A stretch of DNA of 64,000 nucleotides, from the NCBI GenBank assembly GCA_028281945.1, contig JANQIW010000068.1:57018-121017 (forward strand). Reading direction: 5' to 3'. Made by a program: the position numbers and the translations under genes. The notes under the pieces were generated by a model. That model ran no database searches. It worked only from the letters and a program-made list of their open reading frames with translations, and was not told the DNA's origin. Source of the stretch: Prochloraceae cyanobacterium PL24a_bin.78. GTDB lineage: Bacteria; Cyanobacteriota; Cyanobacteriia; Cyanobacteriales; JANQIW01. This document shows, one piece after another, positions 20,801 through 28,821 of this stretch (position 1 is its first letter; each line of letters opens with the position of its first letter).

Positions 20801-23109
20801 GTTACCTCTAACAATAACCTGTGTTGAGGATCAATACTATAGGCTTCCCTGGGGGAAATATTAAAGAAATGGGCATCAAATTTATCAATATCGTTTAAAT
20901 ACCCCCCAGGAGTGTTATGACGAGGCACTATGGAAATTTCATCTCTACCATTTGCTAATAACTCCCAAAAGCCTTGAGGATTTGTCGCGCCAGGGAAACG
21001 ACATCCCATTCCCACCACTGCAATGGGAATGTTTTGATTTCCTTTGTTGTCATTGTTAACATTCTGATACTGAGTTGCAGTAGTTTCTCCTTTCCCATTC
21101 TCTTTGCCTAAATTCTCTCCTGCTAAATATTGAGACAAAGTCAAAATATTGGGATAATCGTATACCAAGGTAGGGGAAATTTTTCTACCTAACCAATCTT
21201 CTAACTTAGCTGCCAATTGCACAGTTTTTACTGAATCCAAACCATAGTTAACAAAAGGAGTCTCTATTTCCACCATGCCGGCAGAAATCCCTGCTTCCGT
21301 GGCAATATTTTGTTTTAACCAAGCCTGAATTGATTGGTAGTCTACCCCTGAAATGTCTATCTCTTCTTGATTTGAACCTGCTTCTATTGATTTTCCTGAA
21401 GGGATTTCCCAACTACCTACCAACCTCAAATTACCTTGAGTAAAGCCTTTTTTACAAGCACTTCTCGCTATTTTTCCACTTGATGTTTTAGGAATACTAC
21501 CAGTTCTCAATAAAACAACTGCTGTTGGTATTAATTCGTGATGCTCAATTACCGCATTTCGTATGGCTTCTATAACTTCATCAACATTTAAATTTCGCAA
21601 ATAAGTCCGTTTTACTTCCGAAGCGATGACTAATTTTTCCTCTCCGTTTTCTTCAATGGAAAAAGCTGCACTATTATCTGGACGTAATGCAGGATGAGCT
21701 TTACTTATATTTAACTCTATATCTTGAGGATAATGATTTTTCCCCCGAATTATGATTAAATCTTTTATTCTTCCTGTCAAATATAATTCATTATCTCGGA
21801 GAAATCCTAAATCCCCTGTCCTTAAATAATCAATATTATCACACTCTCTTCCATTCTCATCTCGTAATCTTCCTTGAAAATTCTCTTGAGATTGCTTTTT
21901 GCGATGCCAATACCCTTGAGCTATACTATTACTTGTTACCCAAATTTCACCTATCCCCTCAGTTAAAGTCAAATCTTTAGGATCAACTATGATCACATCT
22001 TGGGCAGGATTCCCGCAACTTACAAAACTCTTACTGTTTTCATTATTCTCATCTGTAATTCTTACTTGATTTTCTTCTAAAGCACTGCTTTCTACATATA
22101 TAATCTTCGGTTCTAAATACCGCTTTCCTCCAGATATCAATAGAGTTCCTTCTGCCATTCCATAACATGGATAAAAGGCACTTTTCTTGAATCCACAACT
22201 AGAAAAATATTCACTAAAGCGATTTATGGTATCTGCTCTCACAGGTTCTGCTCCTGAGAATGCCATATCCCAACTTTCTAACTTTAGATGAGCCTTTTGT
22301 TCCTCAGAAATTTGGTTAACACACATTTCATAGGCAAAATTTGGACCACCACTTGTATTGACCCCATACTTGGATATTGCCTTCAGCCAACTTAAAGGGC
22401 GTTGTAAAAAAGTTACTGGCGACATTACATATGTCTTCTTAAAATCTGTATATATTGGTTGAAGCAGCCCACCTATTAATCCCATATCGTGATAAGGAGG
22501 AAGCCAACATAAAGCAATAGCTTCATTTGTATTTCCAAAAAAGACTCTTATCAATTCGCAGTTATGAATCAAATTCCCATGAGATACCATAACCCCTTTA
22601 GGTGTGCCCGTGGAACCACTAGTATATTGAAGAAATGCTAATGATTCTTCTGGTATGTCTATAGGTTGCCAATTTTCGGCTAAACTAGAAGCGATCGTAT
22701 CAGTAGCTAAACAAGTCAAACTTAGTCTTTCTTGTATATTTTCAATGAGAGAATTAGTTGTCAAAGCAAAAGTTGGTTTGGCATCATCAATAATTGCCTG
22801 AAGACGAGAAATCGATCGATTAGGCCGTGGAGGATAAGCGGGGGTTGCAATCACTCCTGCATACAGACAACCTAGAAAAGCAGAGATAAACTCTAATCCA
22901 GGTGGATAAAGTAATAATGCCCTTTTTCCTTTCCCATCAAGGGTTTGCAACCATGCTGCAATGGCCCTTGCTTGAGAATCGAGTTGTTGATAGGTAATAG
23001 TATCGGATTCCGTCTCTCCATCTTGTAGAAAGGCGAAGGCAATCTTTGTATTCTCTTTGTCTGCTCGGGAGCGTACAAGCTCTACGAAATTAGAGAATGG
23101 AAGGCTCAT
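14866..23109 (-). CDS. ols: Olefin synthase, type I polyketide synthase for terminal alkenes
   Basis: This 2747-aa megasynthase matches the cyanobacterial Ols layout. An N-terminal fatty acyl-AMP ligase (about 1-580, TSGSTGTPKGVM) is followed by ACP1 (GLDSVKT, Ser about 626), ketosynthase (DTACSSSL, Cys about 843) and acyltransferase (GHSVGEY, Ser about 1301). Next come a ketoreductase (TGGTGGFG about 1815), ACP2 (GLDSLMV, Ser about 2098), a PAPS-dependent sulfotransferase (SSPRSGSTLLR about 2188) and a thioesterase/hydrolase (AHSFGS, Ser about 2570; late His in GGHNLHLE). In known Ols a fatty acid is activated, extended once with malonyl-CoA, reduced, sulfated at the beta-hydroxyl, and released with decarboxylation and desulfation to a 1-alkene. 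All active-site residues checked are present, with no frameshift. No dehydratase or enoylreductase is seen. Confidence 0.95.
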   Translation of the reverse strand: MSLPFSNFVELVRSRADKENTKIAFAFLQDGETESDTITYQQLDSQARAIAAWLQTLDGKGKRALLLYPPGLEFISAFLGCLYAGVIATPAYPPRPNRSISRLQAIIDDAKPTFALTTNSLIENIQERLSLTCLATDTIASSLAENWQPIDIPEESLAFLQYTSGSTGTPKGVMVSHGNLIHNCELIRVFFGNTNEAIALCWLPPYHDMGLIGGLLQPIYTDFKKTYVMSPVTFLQRPLSWLKAISKYGVNTSGGPNFAYEMCVNQISEEQKAHLKLESWDMAFSGAEPVRADTINRFSEYFSSCGFKKSAFYPCYGMAEGTLLISGGKRYLEPKIIYVESSALEENQVRITDENNENSKSFVSCGNPAQDVIIVDPKDLTLTEGIGEIWVTSNSIAQGYWHRKKQSQENFQGRLRDENGRECDNIDYLRTGDLGFLRDNELYLTGRIKDLIIIRGKNHYPQDIELNISKAHPALRPDNSAAFSIEENGEEKLVIASEVKRTYLRNLNVDEVIEAIRNAVIEHHELIPTAVVLLRTGSIPKTSSGKIARSACKKGFTQGNLRLVGSWEIPSGKSIEAGSNQEEIDISGVDYQSIQAWLKQNIATEAGISAGMVEIETPFVNYGLDSVKTVQLAAKLEDWLGRKISPTLVYDYPNILTLSQYLAGENLGKENGKGETTATQYQNVNNDNKGNQNIPIAVVGMGCRFPGATNPQGFWELLANGRDEISIVPRHNTPGGYLNDIDKFDAHFFNISPREAYSIDPQHRLLLEVTWETLENANIPAESLAGKSTGVFIGVSSHDYSLLHHQGSYNPYTPTGNAHSMAANRLSYFFDFTGPSITMDTACSSSLVAVHLAIQSLRNGECQTAIAGGVNLILSSNITASLSQAGMLSEDGKCKTFSTDADGYVRGEGCGLILLKPLADAIADGDKILATILGSAINQDGRSNGLTAPNGLAQQAVISSALKNAKISSHEVSYLETHGTGTPLGDPIELNSIKKVLNGDRVYLSSVKTNIGHLEAAAGIAGLIKTILSLQHKKILPHLNLKQINPHIDLGENLQISPNLLDWQTTSIPRTAGVSSFGFGGTNAHVIVREWENDTDLNPQQNNGKSLDVLGKPEGLEDKYSLTKPSNYYPFNLFTLSAKTDSALNLLARKYLQFLYENPDVNLGEICYNLNTGRSQLPKRIGIIGKNREEIQEKLRQIQNSKKVNDGKIVFLFTGQGSQYFQMGYQLYQTQPVFAEALKECADILKEYLEDYLLDVIFQEKYTELINQTAYTQPALFAIEYALAKMWLHWGVKPDILIGHSVGEYVAATIAGVFSLPEGLKLIAHRGKLMQDLPPGKMAAVFAPVSEVKRAIATSQREVSIAAINGFDNVVISGEGNTITDIMANLATLGIKTKELIVSHAFHSPMMQPILTKFSTVAHQINYQKPKIKIISNLNGKQVREEMATPSYWIRHISETVRFAPSIESLKTEEALTFIEIGPKPTLINLASQCLDNQENTLWLPSLHPKREDWEQILTSLGELWSKTSIKINWKNFYQGCQYNKINLPNYVFERESYWLKVVADAKHHGMDSPLGDSKKLLNISDWLYQVEWEETSSISSQQIYPYLAIADNQQTPILEVIKNLHRDCLIINKQGNLPENLAENLSEENSLENLKANQKTNQQENLANIINQAYPKVKGIIYIAENTSPHKISQECYQIIQLIKILKEKQLPLWIITKGATPINNHQNLAAASLIGLARVIALENPEIWGGLIDINPAENNQNKNQNIIPSILAEKKGQIYAVNQGKSYTPILKRKANLTNPANLPPEIKANATYLITGGTGGFGKKIAQWLIKLGAKHLVLVGRNIPQSKLENIGVDMEYLQCDVTNPIEVENLIPNITTSEYPLAGIIHAAGIIDDGLLTNLSLQQITNVIQPKVLGSWNLHTATEKLPLDFFILISSIASLLGSPGQGNYATANAFMDALATFRKEKQLPALSVNFGPINVGMASRGWGIKGLKVMEAEIALTALEKTWLDTQTGIFDADWEAISRRFKDVAKNDYFSQVINTPTATPSVYQNLLNTPENQREEYLLSYLRKIIAESLAIETANIGDSENLLDLGLDSLMVMEVINQLKEELKLMLYPREIYQRPRIDYLAKYLKSEFNRIHLEIQPVEIEDKIQESSQINLLQGITFPTENITVEKPIESPCIFILSSPRSGSTLLRVMLAGHYNIVAPPELHLLPFANMAQRNEYLAESYLGEGLEKAFIELTGENPEKVSEIIKNLVEEKASIAEVYEMLCQQAEEKILVDKSPTYALQKQTLETAEKLFKNAKYIHLIRHPYPVIESFVKLRMDKLIGLAGDNPYRIGELVWYQSNQNILQFFNQLDSQKKHQILYENLVTNPEAEMKKLCQFLEIDFDSALLTPYQGERMTDGVYTQSLSVGDPNFLKYQSIKPELAQAWQKIKLPIQIDNNTQELGKNLGYQLLQNQSQSTPEIPMVEEYIQIRGLQLCLCCWGDSAKPIVLCLHGILDQGIVWEEIALDLVTKGYRVIAPDLRGHGLSEHLGKGGSYNLLDFVADLDGIAEYLGKSFILMAHSFGSVIAGVFAAIRPEWVQELILVEPVIPTKIQEDEIVDSLGIELDYLSSTPQHPVFSSINEAANWLKEADSSLSERIAINLARRITKKCDNGITWRWDRLLRGRGLFNGIDRPKYLKLLSQITIKTLIVYGNNSSFNRPEDIIDMEEVMKKARKEIINGGHNLHLECPYDLINLVFN

Positions 23110-23385
23110 TTATGGTATTAGCTACTCCTTTTGTTGATGACTAAATAATTGATAATTGACAATTTAAACACACCCGCAGGCGGTTTCTGAGTCAGAGTAG
23201 AGGCTTTTTGGTTTGGGAGTTTAAAAAATTGTGCTTTTCGTCAATATATCAGCGCACATTACTATATAAGCTAAAAATCCCCTATCTAATCATATCTTAA
23301 TATATTTTAAAATATTTTCGATCAAACTTGGCAATACCATAGCATTGCCGGTATAAATTGGATCCCAGTGAGTGAGAAATAACTG

Positions 23386-24423
23386 CTAATTTTGACTTAT
23401 GATCTTAAGTCGTACCAGACGTTCTCCTGTTTCATCCAGTTTTACTTCTATGGTTTCCCCACTCAAAGACTCAAGACAGCTAATCAAAGAGCGTAAATGG
23501 GGGGTACTTGCCCCTGTATCCACAAATAATCTCTCTGAAGCATTGCCAAGACGTTTCCAAATTGTATAAAACTTTACCACAATTTCTTCTAGTTGAGTGG
23601 CTACTTTGACTAAATCTGCGGTGGAATGTAAACAATCTAATCTTAAGGCTTCATCGATGGCTAATTCTAAATCAATTTGAGAATCTCTCAATTTTTGTAC
23701 TTTGGCTGCGGCATCAAGATATTTAGAAAGGTTTTTAGCATCTATGGTAACTTTTTTGATGTTATCTACATCTGCATTGGTGATTATTTCTTTTTGAATG
23801 TCTTCGATATGATTTTCTGGCAATTTCTCCATTTCTTTGACTAAAGGTGCAAGATGACGGGGCGGCAGGGATCCTTCACTTGCTTTTTCTTTGACTTCTT
23901 CTGGTAGAAGTTCGGAAGTCATTGCCATCCATTCGTCTTGTAGTTGTTTTACTTCTCTGCGTGTGATCCGTTCGCCATTTTGGGCTGCTTCACTTACCAA
24001 TTTTTGTACTTCAGGATCTGATTTTGCTGTTTCTACAAAGGCTCTTTTGCTGAAGTTATTAATGGTGGCAGGATCCAAGTTTCCTTCTGCTAACAAGGTA
24101 TCGGCACTATTGGCTAATTGGATTAAGGCATAAGCTTGACTTTTGGTGATTTCCCGTTTTTTCAGCCAGTTGAGAAATCCACTTCCTCGCCCGTCTCCTC
24201 CTTGTTTTTGGCGATCTCGCACTGCTCTTAAAATTCTTCCTCGCCAAATGTCTGTCTGCAAATCGAAGCGATCGCATACTTTCCATATTTCATCTAATTT
24301 AGAGAGGAATTCTTGTTCTTCTATTTCCTCATCTTCTGGATCTGGTATTTTAAATTCTAAGTCTCGCGGGGTTTCTAAGGCTGCTGTTATTTCATCAGAA
24401 GATACTGAATTTTCTAGCATCAT
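23386..24423 (-). CDS. Conserved hypothetical with ParB/DUF3102-like helical segment
   Basis: I cannot name this 345-aa protein. The N-terminal 35 residues are acidic. A segment at about residues 70-110 (GSGFLNWLKKREITKSQAYALIQLA) resembles the helix-turn-helix part of DUF3102/ParB-like proteins. ERITRREVKQLQDEW follows, then a long alpha-helical middle and a C-terminal region with FYTIWKRLGNASERLFVDTG and GETIEVKLDETGERLVRLKI. It has no membrane segment. It lies just upstream of the olefin synthase on the same strand, 276 bp apart, which is probably too far for a tight operon. A DNA-binding or partition-related role is inferred only from the helical segment. The start could be the first or second Met. 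Confidence 0.7.
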   Translation of the reverse strand: MMLENSVSSDEITAALETPRDLEFKIPDPEDEEIEEQEFLSKLDEIWKVCDRFDLQTDIWRGRILRAVRDRQKQGGDGRGSGFLNWLKKREITKSQAYALIQLANSADTLLAEGNLDPATINNFSKRAFVETAKSDPEVQKLVSEAAQNGERITRREVKQLQDEWMAMTSELLPEEVKEKASEGSLPPRHLAPLVKEMEKLPENHIEDIQKEIITNADVDNIKKVTIDAKNLSKYLDAAAKVQKLRDSQIDLELAIDEALRLDCLHSTADLVKVATQLEEIVVKFYTIWKRLGNASERLFVDTGASTPHLRSLISCLESLSGETIEVKLDETGERLVRLKIISQN

Positions 24424-24959
24424 GCTACTTTTTTAGAGGGACGATTTTCCCATTATACTGTATTTTGTGTTACTAATTATAATGAATATTGAGATCAATT
24501 TTCAAAAATAATGATAGAGTTATTGATTAAGATCGATGTAATAAATAAGAAGTAAAAAGTAAGAAGAGATACTTAAAATTCTCCCAAGTCTCCCCATTCC
24601 TCCCATTCTCCCCAATCCTCCCATTCTCATCATCACCATAAACTATTCTTAAAAAAACCACTCCCATTCTCCCCATCTCCCATTCACCCATTCTCCCCAT
24701 CTCCCATTCTTCCCATTCTCCCCATTCCTCCCATTCTCATCATCACCATAAACTATTCTTAAAAAAACCACTCCCATTCTCCCCATCTCCCATTCACCCA
24801 TTCTCCCCATCTCCCATTCACCCATTCTCCCATTCTCCCATTCTTACCATTCCACCCATTCACCCATTCTCCCCATTCCTCCCATTCTCCCCATCACCAT
24901 AAACTATTCTTAAAAAAACCACTCCCATTCCCCTGTCTACTTCATAGAATCACAATTAA
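24424..24959. other. Intergenic region dominated by a minisatellite, 536 bp
   Basis: The left part (24424-24577) is AT-rich and contains ATAATGATAGAGTTATTGAT at 24508, a fragment of the dispersed element in inverted orientation. The right part is the C-rich tandem repeat given separately. No gene is visible. Confidence 0.55.
24578..24945. repeat. C-rich minisatellite with ~110-bp higher-order tandem units
   Basis: CCCATTCTCCCCATCTCC-type units fill about 370 bp. A larger unit is repeated. The stretch from 24616 to 24709 recurs almost perfectly at 24726-24819, a 110-bp period. Its core (CACCATAAACTATTCTTAAA, continuing to ACCACTCCCATT) appears a third time at about 24892. One strand is almost free of G. 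The tract sits beyond the 3' end of the PEP-utiliser fusion gene and upstream of the 23386-24423 gene, both on the minus strand. Confidence 0.9.
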
Positions 24960-27881
24960 CTAATCCAATATTTCCACCACACCTTTGTGGCCATCAAGAC
25001 GTACAAATTGCCCATTTTTTAATAAAGAAGTAGCATCAGTAACATCCATAACCGCAGGAATTTCATATTCACGAGCAATAATTGCCCCATGGGAAAGCCG
25101 GCCACCAACTTCAGCAATAATTCCTCCTGCCCTCATCAGTAAAGGAGTCCAGCCAGAATCAGTATAAGGAACAACAACTATGTTACTAGAGTCTACGTCT
25201 TCCATTTCCGATAGACTAAGGAATATTCTCACTTTTCCTTCCACTAACCCTGGACTTGCGCCTATGCCTTGTAAATATTTATTATCAGAGGAAATAGCTG
25301 TTTGATTCATCATAGCATTAGCAGAAATTTTACCATAAACAACATTTGGCACAGAAGTTATTTCCTTACTTTTTTCTAATTGAGCACGTCTTTCCTTAAT
25401 TATTTTAGGAACTTTTTCAATTAAAACCCGATCTTTTTCCTTAATTATTTTTTCTATTTCTTGAATTTCTAAAAAATATAAATCCTCTTTCTTTTCTAAT
25501 AATCCAGATTGCTGCCAATACTCTCCTATCCCTAAAAGACTCCAACGTAAATTAGCTAATAATTTAGAATATATTTCCGTTACTTTTCCTTTAAGATTCA
25601 ATCTTTTTTGGACTACATTCAATTGCCAACTACTTTTCTTTAAATTAATAACCGTTTTATTGCGTTGTTCTTTAATCTCTTTCGGTTCAAACAAAAATTT
25701 AGTAAACATTGTTCTCACAGGGCGAGGCTCTTCTTTCCAACGAGGAACAGTAATATCTGTTGCCACATCGCTTAAATAACCAAATTTTTCTAACCATACT
25801 TGGAATTTTTCTAAAATACTTTCTCCATCTGGCATTTCTGCTAAATATGCGAATAAAGAAGAACTATTTTGAGGGCTTATTTTATAGTAAGATTCTAAAT
25901 GGATTAGTGATAATAAATTACTCGCATCTGCTGCTAAACTAGCGAGTGAGCGCATGGATTTGATTTCTGGGGTTTGACTATTATCTAATTCTTCTTCTGA
26001 AACTTTTAAAATAGCCTGTCTCAAGCTTAAACTTAAAGGTGCAAGAATACTATAATAAGTTGCTTTAGTTAAAACAGATAAAATTAGTTCGATTCTCGAA
26101 AATAACTCTTCAGATAACATTTCTTGAGGTGATTTTTCTGTTAGTAACCTCAGAGTTGGTTCAAATTTCGATCGATAATCTGATTCAAAATCTTCCTCTA
26201 AATTCCATTCTCGCCTTGCCAAACGTAATAAACCAAAAACATTTTTCAAAGTAGAAAAAATAGGAGGTTTACTAAATTTTGCACCTCTAGTTAGGAATTC
26301 TAAACTTTCAGGAGGTAAACCCATTCTCAGGAAAATTTCTCCTAATAAAGAAGCATTAAAATACGCTCGATGATAATGAAGAGTTGCCGTTTTTCTAAAG
26401 TCTAAATCTTGACTACGTTTTCCTAAAACTAAAGTAAATAATTCCCCCCAAACATCACAAGTTAAATCTCGATTGATCGACCAAGTTAGAGGCTTAATGA
26501 AGCCTGGAATTACTTCTGCTGCTATTTTTCTAGTCCAAATTGGTTGTAAATTAGTAATTGGTCTTGCTTGTAATAACCATAATGTATTACCATCGTAAGT
26601 CCATTCAAGATCTTGAGGGATTCCGTGGTACAAATCTTCAATTTCCCTAGCTATTTTTGCCACTAATTTAATTAAATTAGGAGGAATTTCTCCGTCTCCT
26701 TCTATGTTTAAATCTTCTTGATTTCCACTAAAAAATACTCGATATTGATCAGGTGTAAATTGTCCTGAAACTACTTGAGTTGCATCCCCTAGTAAAGCTT
26801 CTATAACCACACAATTATTAAGTCCAATAATTGGATCTCTACTAAAGGCAACTCCGGAAAAAATACCTTGAATTTGCTTTTGAATTATCACCGCCATAGA
26901 AGTATCTTTTTGGAGTTTATCTCGGCGATATTGAATGGCTCCCAAATTATGATAAGAAGCCAAACAATCTAAAATTGCCCCTTCCAAATCATCTCGATTA
27001 GTAACATTTAAAATACTGGAATATTGCCCTGCTGCTGAATAAGTATTGGTATCTTCTCCTATAGCCGAAGATCTTACTACTAGAGGATTAGCAGGCGTAG
27101 GTTGTAAGTATTCAGGTAAATTTTTGGGATCCTCTCCTGGCATCAATATCCAAGCATCAGGAATAGAATATCCCCAATGTTTTAATTGAGCCAAATTTGC
27201 GGCCTTTTGTCCTACTTTTTCCGGATTAAGTGGATGTTTTAGAGAAATGATACTTTGATTACCAGAGAAAAAACGAAACATAGTTTTAGATTCTGAATTA
27301 ACTTGAGTGGTGGGCAAATCTAAATCATCGGGGATTTTTTGCATAATCCACCAGAGTAAACCTGCAAGAGTGATGGCTGCTACCAGATATTCCCCATCAT
27401 GGGGGCGCAATAAGCTTAAGATTAAAGGTAGTAAAATTAATACTAACAATTTTCCCGTTTCACGATGGCGAAAGATGGTAAAACCTACCCCGGAAATTAC
27501 AAAAATCAAACCAGCAGCTACTGGATTATGGACTATAATCCCCCAAACTACATTAGTCATACCAGCCCCTCTAGTCATCCAATAACGCCCCATCACTAAA
27601 GCAATTAAAGCTATCAATTCCCAAATTGGTTGAGTAGGGAAGAAAATTCGAGCTAGCAAAACTGCTATAATCCCTTTAGAGGCTTCAGATAATACGGCTA
27701 AAATCCCAGTTAATTTGCCACCATGGTAAAAAGCAGCAGAAACGGAAATATTGCCACTACCTACTTGAGAGAGGCGAATTCCTGTCAGACGATAGGTTAT
27801 CCATTTAATCAGAGGTAATCCTCCTAAAATTGGGCACAAAAGGAAAATTAGTAAAGCACCCCAAACTTGTGTTAATGTCAT
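24960..27881 (-). CDS. Fusion of PlsY-like membrane domain with PEP synthase/phosphotransferase-like domains
   Basis: This 973-aa protein joins three parts. Residues 1 to about 190 are hydrophobic, with several helices, and resemble glycerol-3-phosphate acyltransferase PlsY (VGSGNISVSAAFYHGGKL). The later PlsY motif with GGKG is replaced by MTRGAGMTN, so acyltransferase activity is doubtful. Residues about 215-465 are a PPDK_N/ATP-grasp domain (KVGQKAANLAQLKHWG, VRSSAIGEDT, LEWTYDGNTLWLLQARPITN). The C-terminus is a PEP-utiliser swivel domain with GGRLSHGAIIARE, His about 931, the phosphohistidine. The central linker (about 470-850) is helical and unassigned. The layout resembles PEP synthase or rifampin-phosphotransferase-like enzymes that move phosphate from ATP through His to a substrate. 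The real substrate is unknown, and the membrane anchor suggests a lipid or membrane-linked one. Confidence 0.85.
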   Translation of the reverse strand: MTLTQVWGALLIFLLCPILGGLPLIKWITYRLTGIRLSQVGSGNISVSAAFYHGGKLTGILAVLSEASKGIIAVLLARIFFPTQPIWELIALIALVMGRYWMTRGAGMTNVVWGIIVHNPVAAGLIFVISGVGFTIFRHRETGKLLVLILLPLILSLLRPHDGEYLVAAITLAGLLWWIMQKIPDDLDLPTTQVNSESKTMFRFFSGNQSIISLKHPLNPEKVGQKAANLAQLKHWGYSIPDAWILMPGEDPKNLPEYLQPTPANPLVVRSSAIGEDTNTYSAAGQYSSILNVTNRDDLEGAILDCLASYHNLGAIQYRRDKLQKDTSMAVIIQKQIQGIFSGVAFSRDPIIGLNNCVVIEALLGDATQVVSGQFTPDQYRVFFSGNQEDLNIEGDGEIPPNLIKLVAKIAREIEDLYHGIPQDLEWTYDGNTLWLLQARPITNLQPIWTRKIAAEVIPGFIKPLTWSINRDLTCDVWGELFTLVLGKRSQDLDFRKTATLHYHRAYFNASLLGEIFLRMGLPPESLEFLTRGAKFSKPPIFSTLKNVFGLLRLARREWNLEEDFESDYRSKFEPTLRLLTEKSPQEMLSEELFSRIELILSVLTKATYYSILAPLSLSLRQAILKVSEEELDNSQTPEIKSMRSLASLAADASNLLSLIHLESYYKISPQNSSSLFAYLAEMPDGESILEKFQVWLEKFGYLSDVATDITVPRWKEEPRPVRTMFTKFLFEPKEIKEQRNKTVINLKKSSWQLNVVQKRLNLKGKVTEIYSKLLANLRWSLLGIGEYWQQSGLLEKKEDLYFLEIQEIEKIIKEKDRVLIEKVPKIIKERRAQLEKSKEITSVPNVVYGKISANAMMNQTAISSDNKYLQGIGASPGLVEGKVRIFLSLSEMEDVDSSNIVVVPYTDSGWTPLLMRAGGIIAEVGGRLSHGAIIAREYEIPAVMDVTDATSLLKNGQFVRLDGHKGVVEILD

Positions 27882-28041
27882 TTTTTTATAATTATTTTAA
27901 TTAAGGCTTTTTGGTAACTAACAAAGCTTAACATTGTTAAAATTTACTCTATTGTGTGCTCTAAGTATGCTAAATCAAAGTATGCTAAATCAAAGATATA
28001 ATCTATAGAATTATTTTAACCTTTAACTATATACTACATTA

Positions 28042-28782
28042 ATGTTGCAAACTAAAAAATCATCCATCAAAGAACAACTAAATCCCCTAATTCAAAAACT
28101 TGGTGATAGTATTTTGTCTCATTGGCAGAAATATTTCCATCTTTTACCTTATGAGTTACCACACTCTCTGGGTTATGTAGAGGGAAAACTCGAAGGTGAA
28201 AAATTAGTAATTGAAAATCATTGTTATCAAACCCCTCAATTTCGGAAACTTCATTTAGAGTTGGCTAAAGTGGGTAAAAATATTGATATTTTGCACTGTG
28301 TCATGTTTCCTAAGTCAGAATATTCTTTACCAATGTTTGGTTGTGATATTGTTTCAGGGAAGAGTGGTGTTAGTGCGGCTATTGTAGATCTTTCCCCCAT
28401 CACTCCTGAATTACAGCTATCAGAATCCTATCTTCAACCTCTTAGTCATCTTCCTAGGATTTCTTTTTCTCAACCACGGGAATTACCATCTTGGGCAGAT
28501 ATTTTTTCAGATTTTTGCTTATTTATTCGTCCTAGTAACTTAGAAGAAGAAGATTTATTTTTGTCTCGTGTCAGTGATTATTTAGATATTCACTGTAACA
28601 ATGCTGTTTCTTCTCATTCAGTATCAGAAAAAGAACAAGCTTTGAATTTAGCTGGACAACGTTATTATTGTTCTAAACAACAGCAAAATGATAAAACCCG
28701 TCGTTTACTGGAAAAAGCCTTTGGCAAAGATTGGGCAGATCGTTATATGAAGATGGTTTTGTTTGATATACCAGATAAATAG
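28042..28782 (+). CDS. pcyA: Phycocyanobilin:ferredoxin oxidoreductase
   Basis: PcyA reduces biliverdin IXalpha to phycocyanobilin with electrons from ferredoxin, making the chromophore of phycobilisomes and phytochromes. The 246-aa protein shows the family blocks KLHLELAKVGKNIDILHCVMFP, PMFGCDIVSGKSGVSAAIVDLSP with the catalytic Asp, and the C-terminal GQRYYCSKQQQNDKTRRLLEKAFG. The length is standard. The gene is on the plus strand, divergent from the PEP-utiliser fusion across 160 bp. That gap contains a short direct repeat (AGTATGCTAAATCAA twice near 27965). It is convergent with the TetR gene, 39 bp away. No other bilin gene is adjacent. Confidence 0.95.
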   Translation: MLQTKKSSIKEQLNPLIQKLGDSILSHWQKYFHLLPYELPHSLGYVEGKLEGEKLVIENHCYQTPQFRKLHLELAKVGKNIDILHCVMFPKSEYSLPMFGCDIVSGKSGVSAAIVDLSPITPELQLSESYLQPLSHLPRISFSQPRELPSWADIFSDFCLFIRPSNLEEEDLFLSRVSDYLDIHCNNAVSSHSVSEKEQALNLAGQRYYCSKQQQNDKTRRLLEKAFGKDWADRYMKMVLFDIPDK

Positions 28783-28821
28783 TTTTTAAAATCCACATTT
28801 AAAATATTTTTAACTAAAAAA

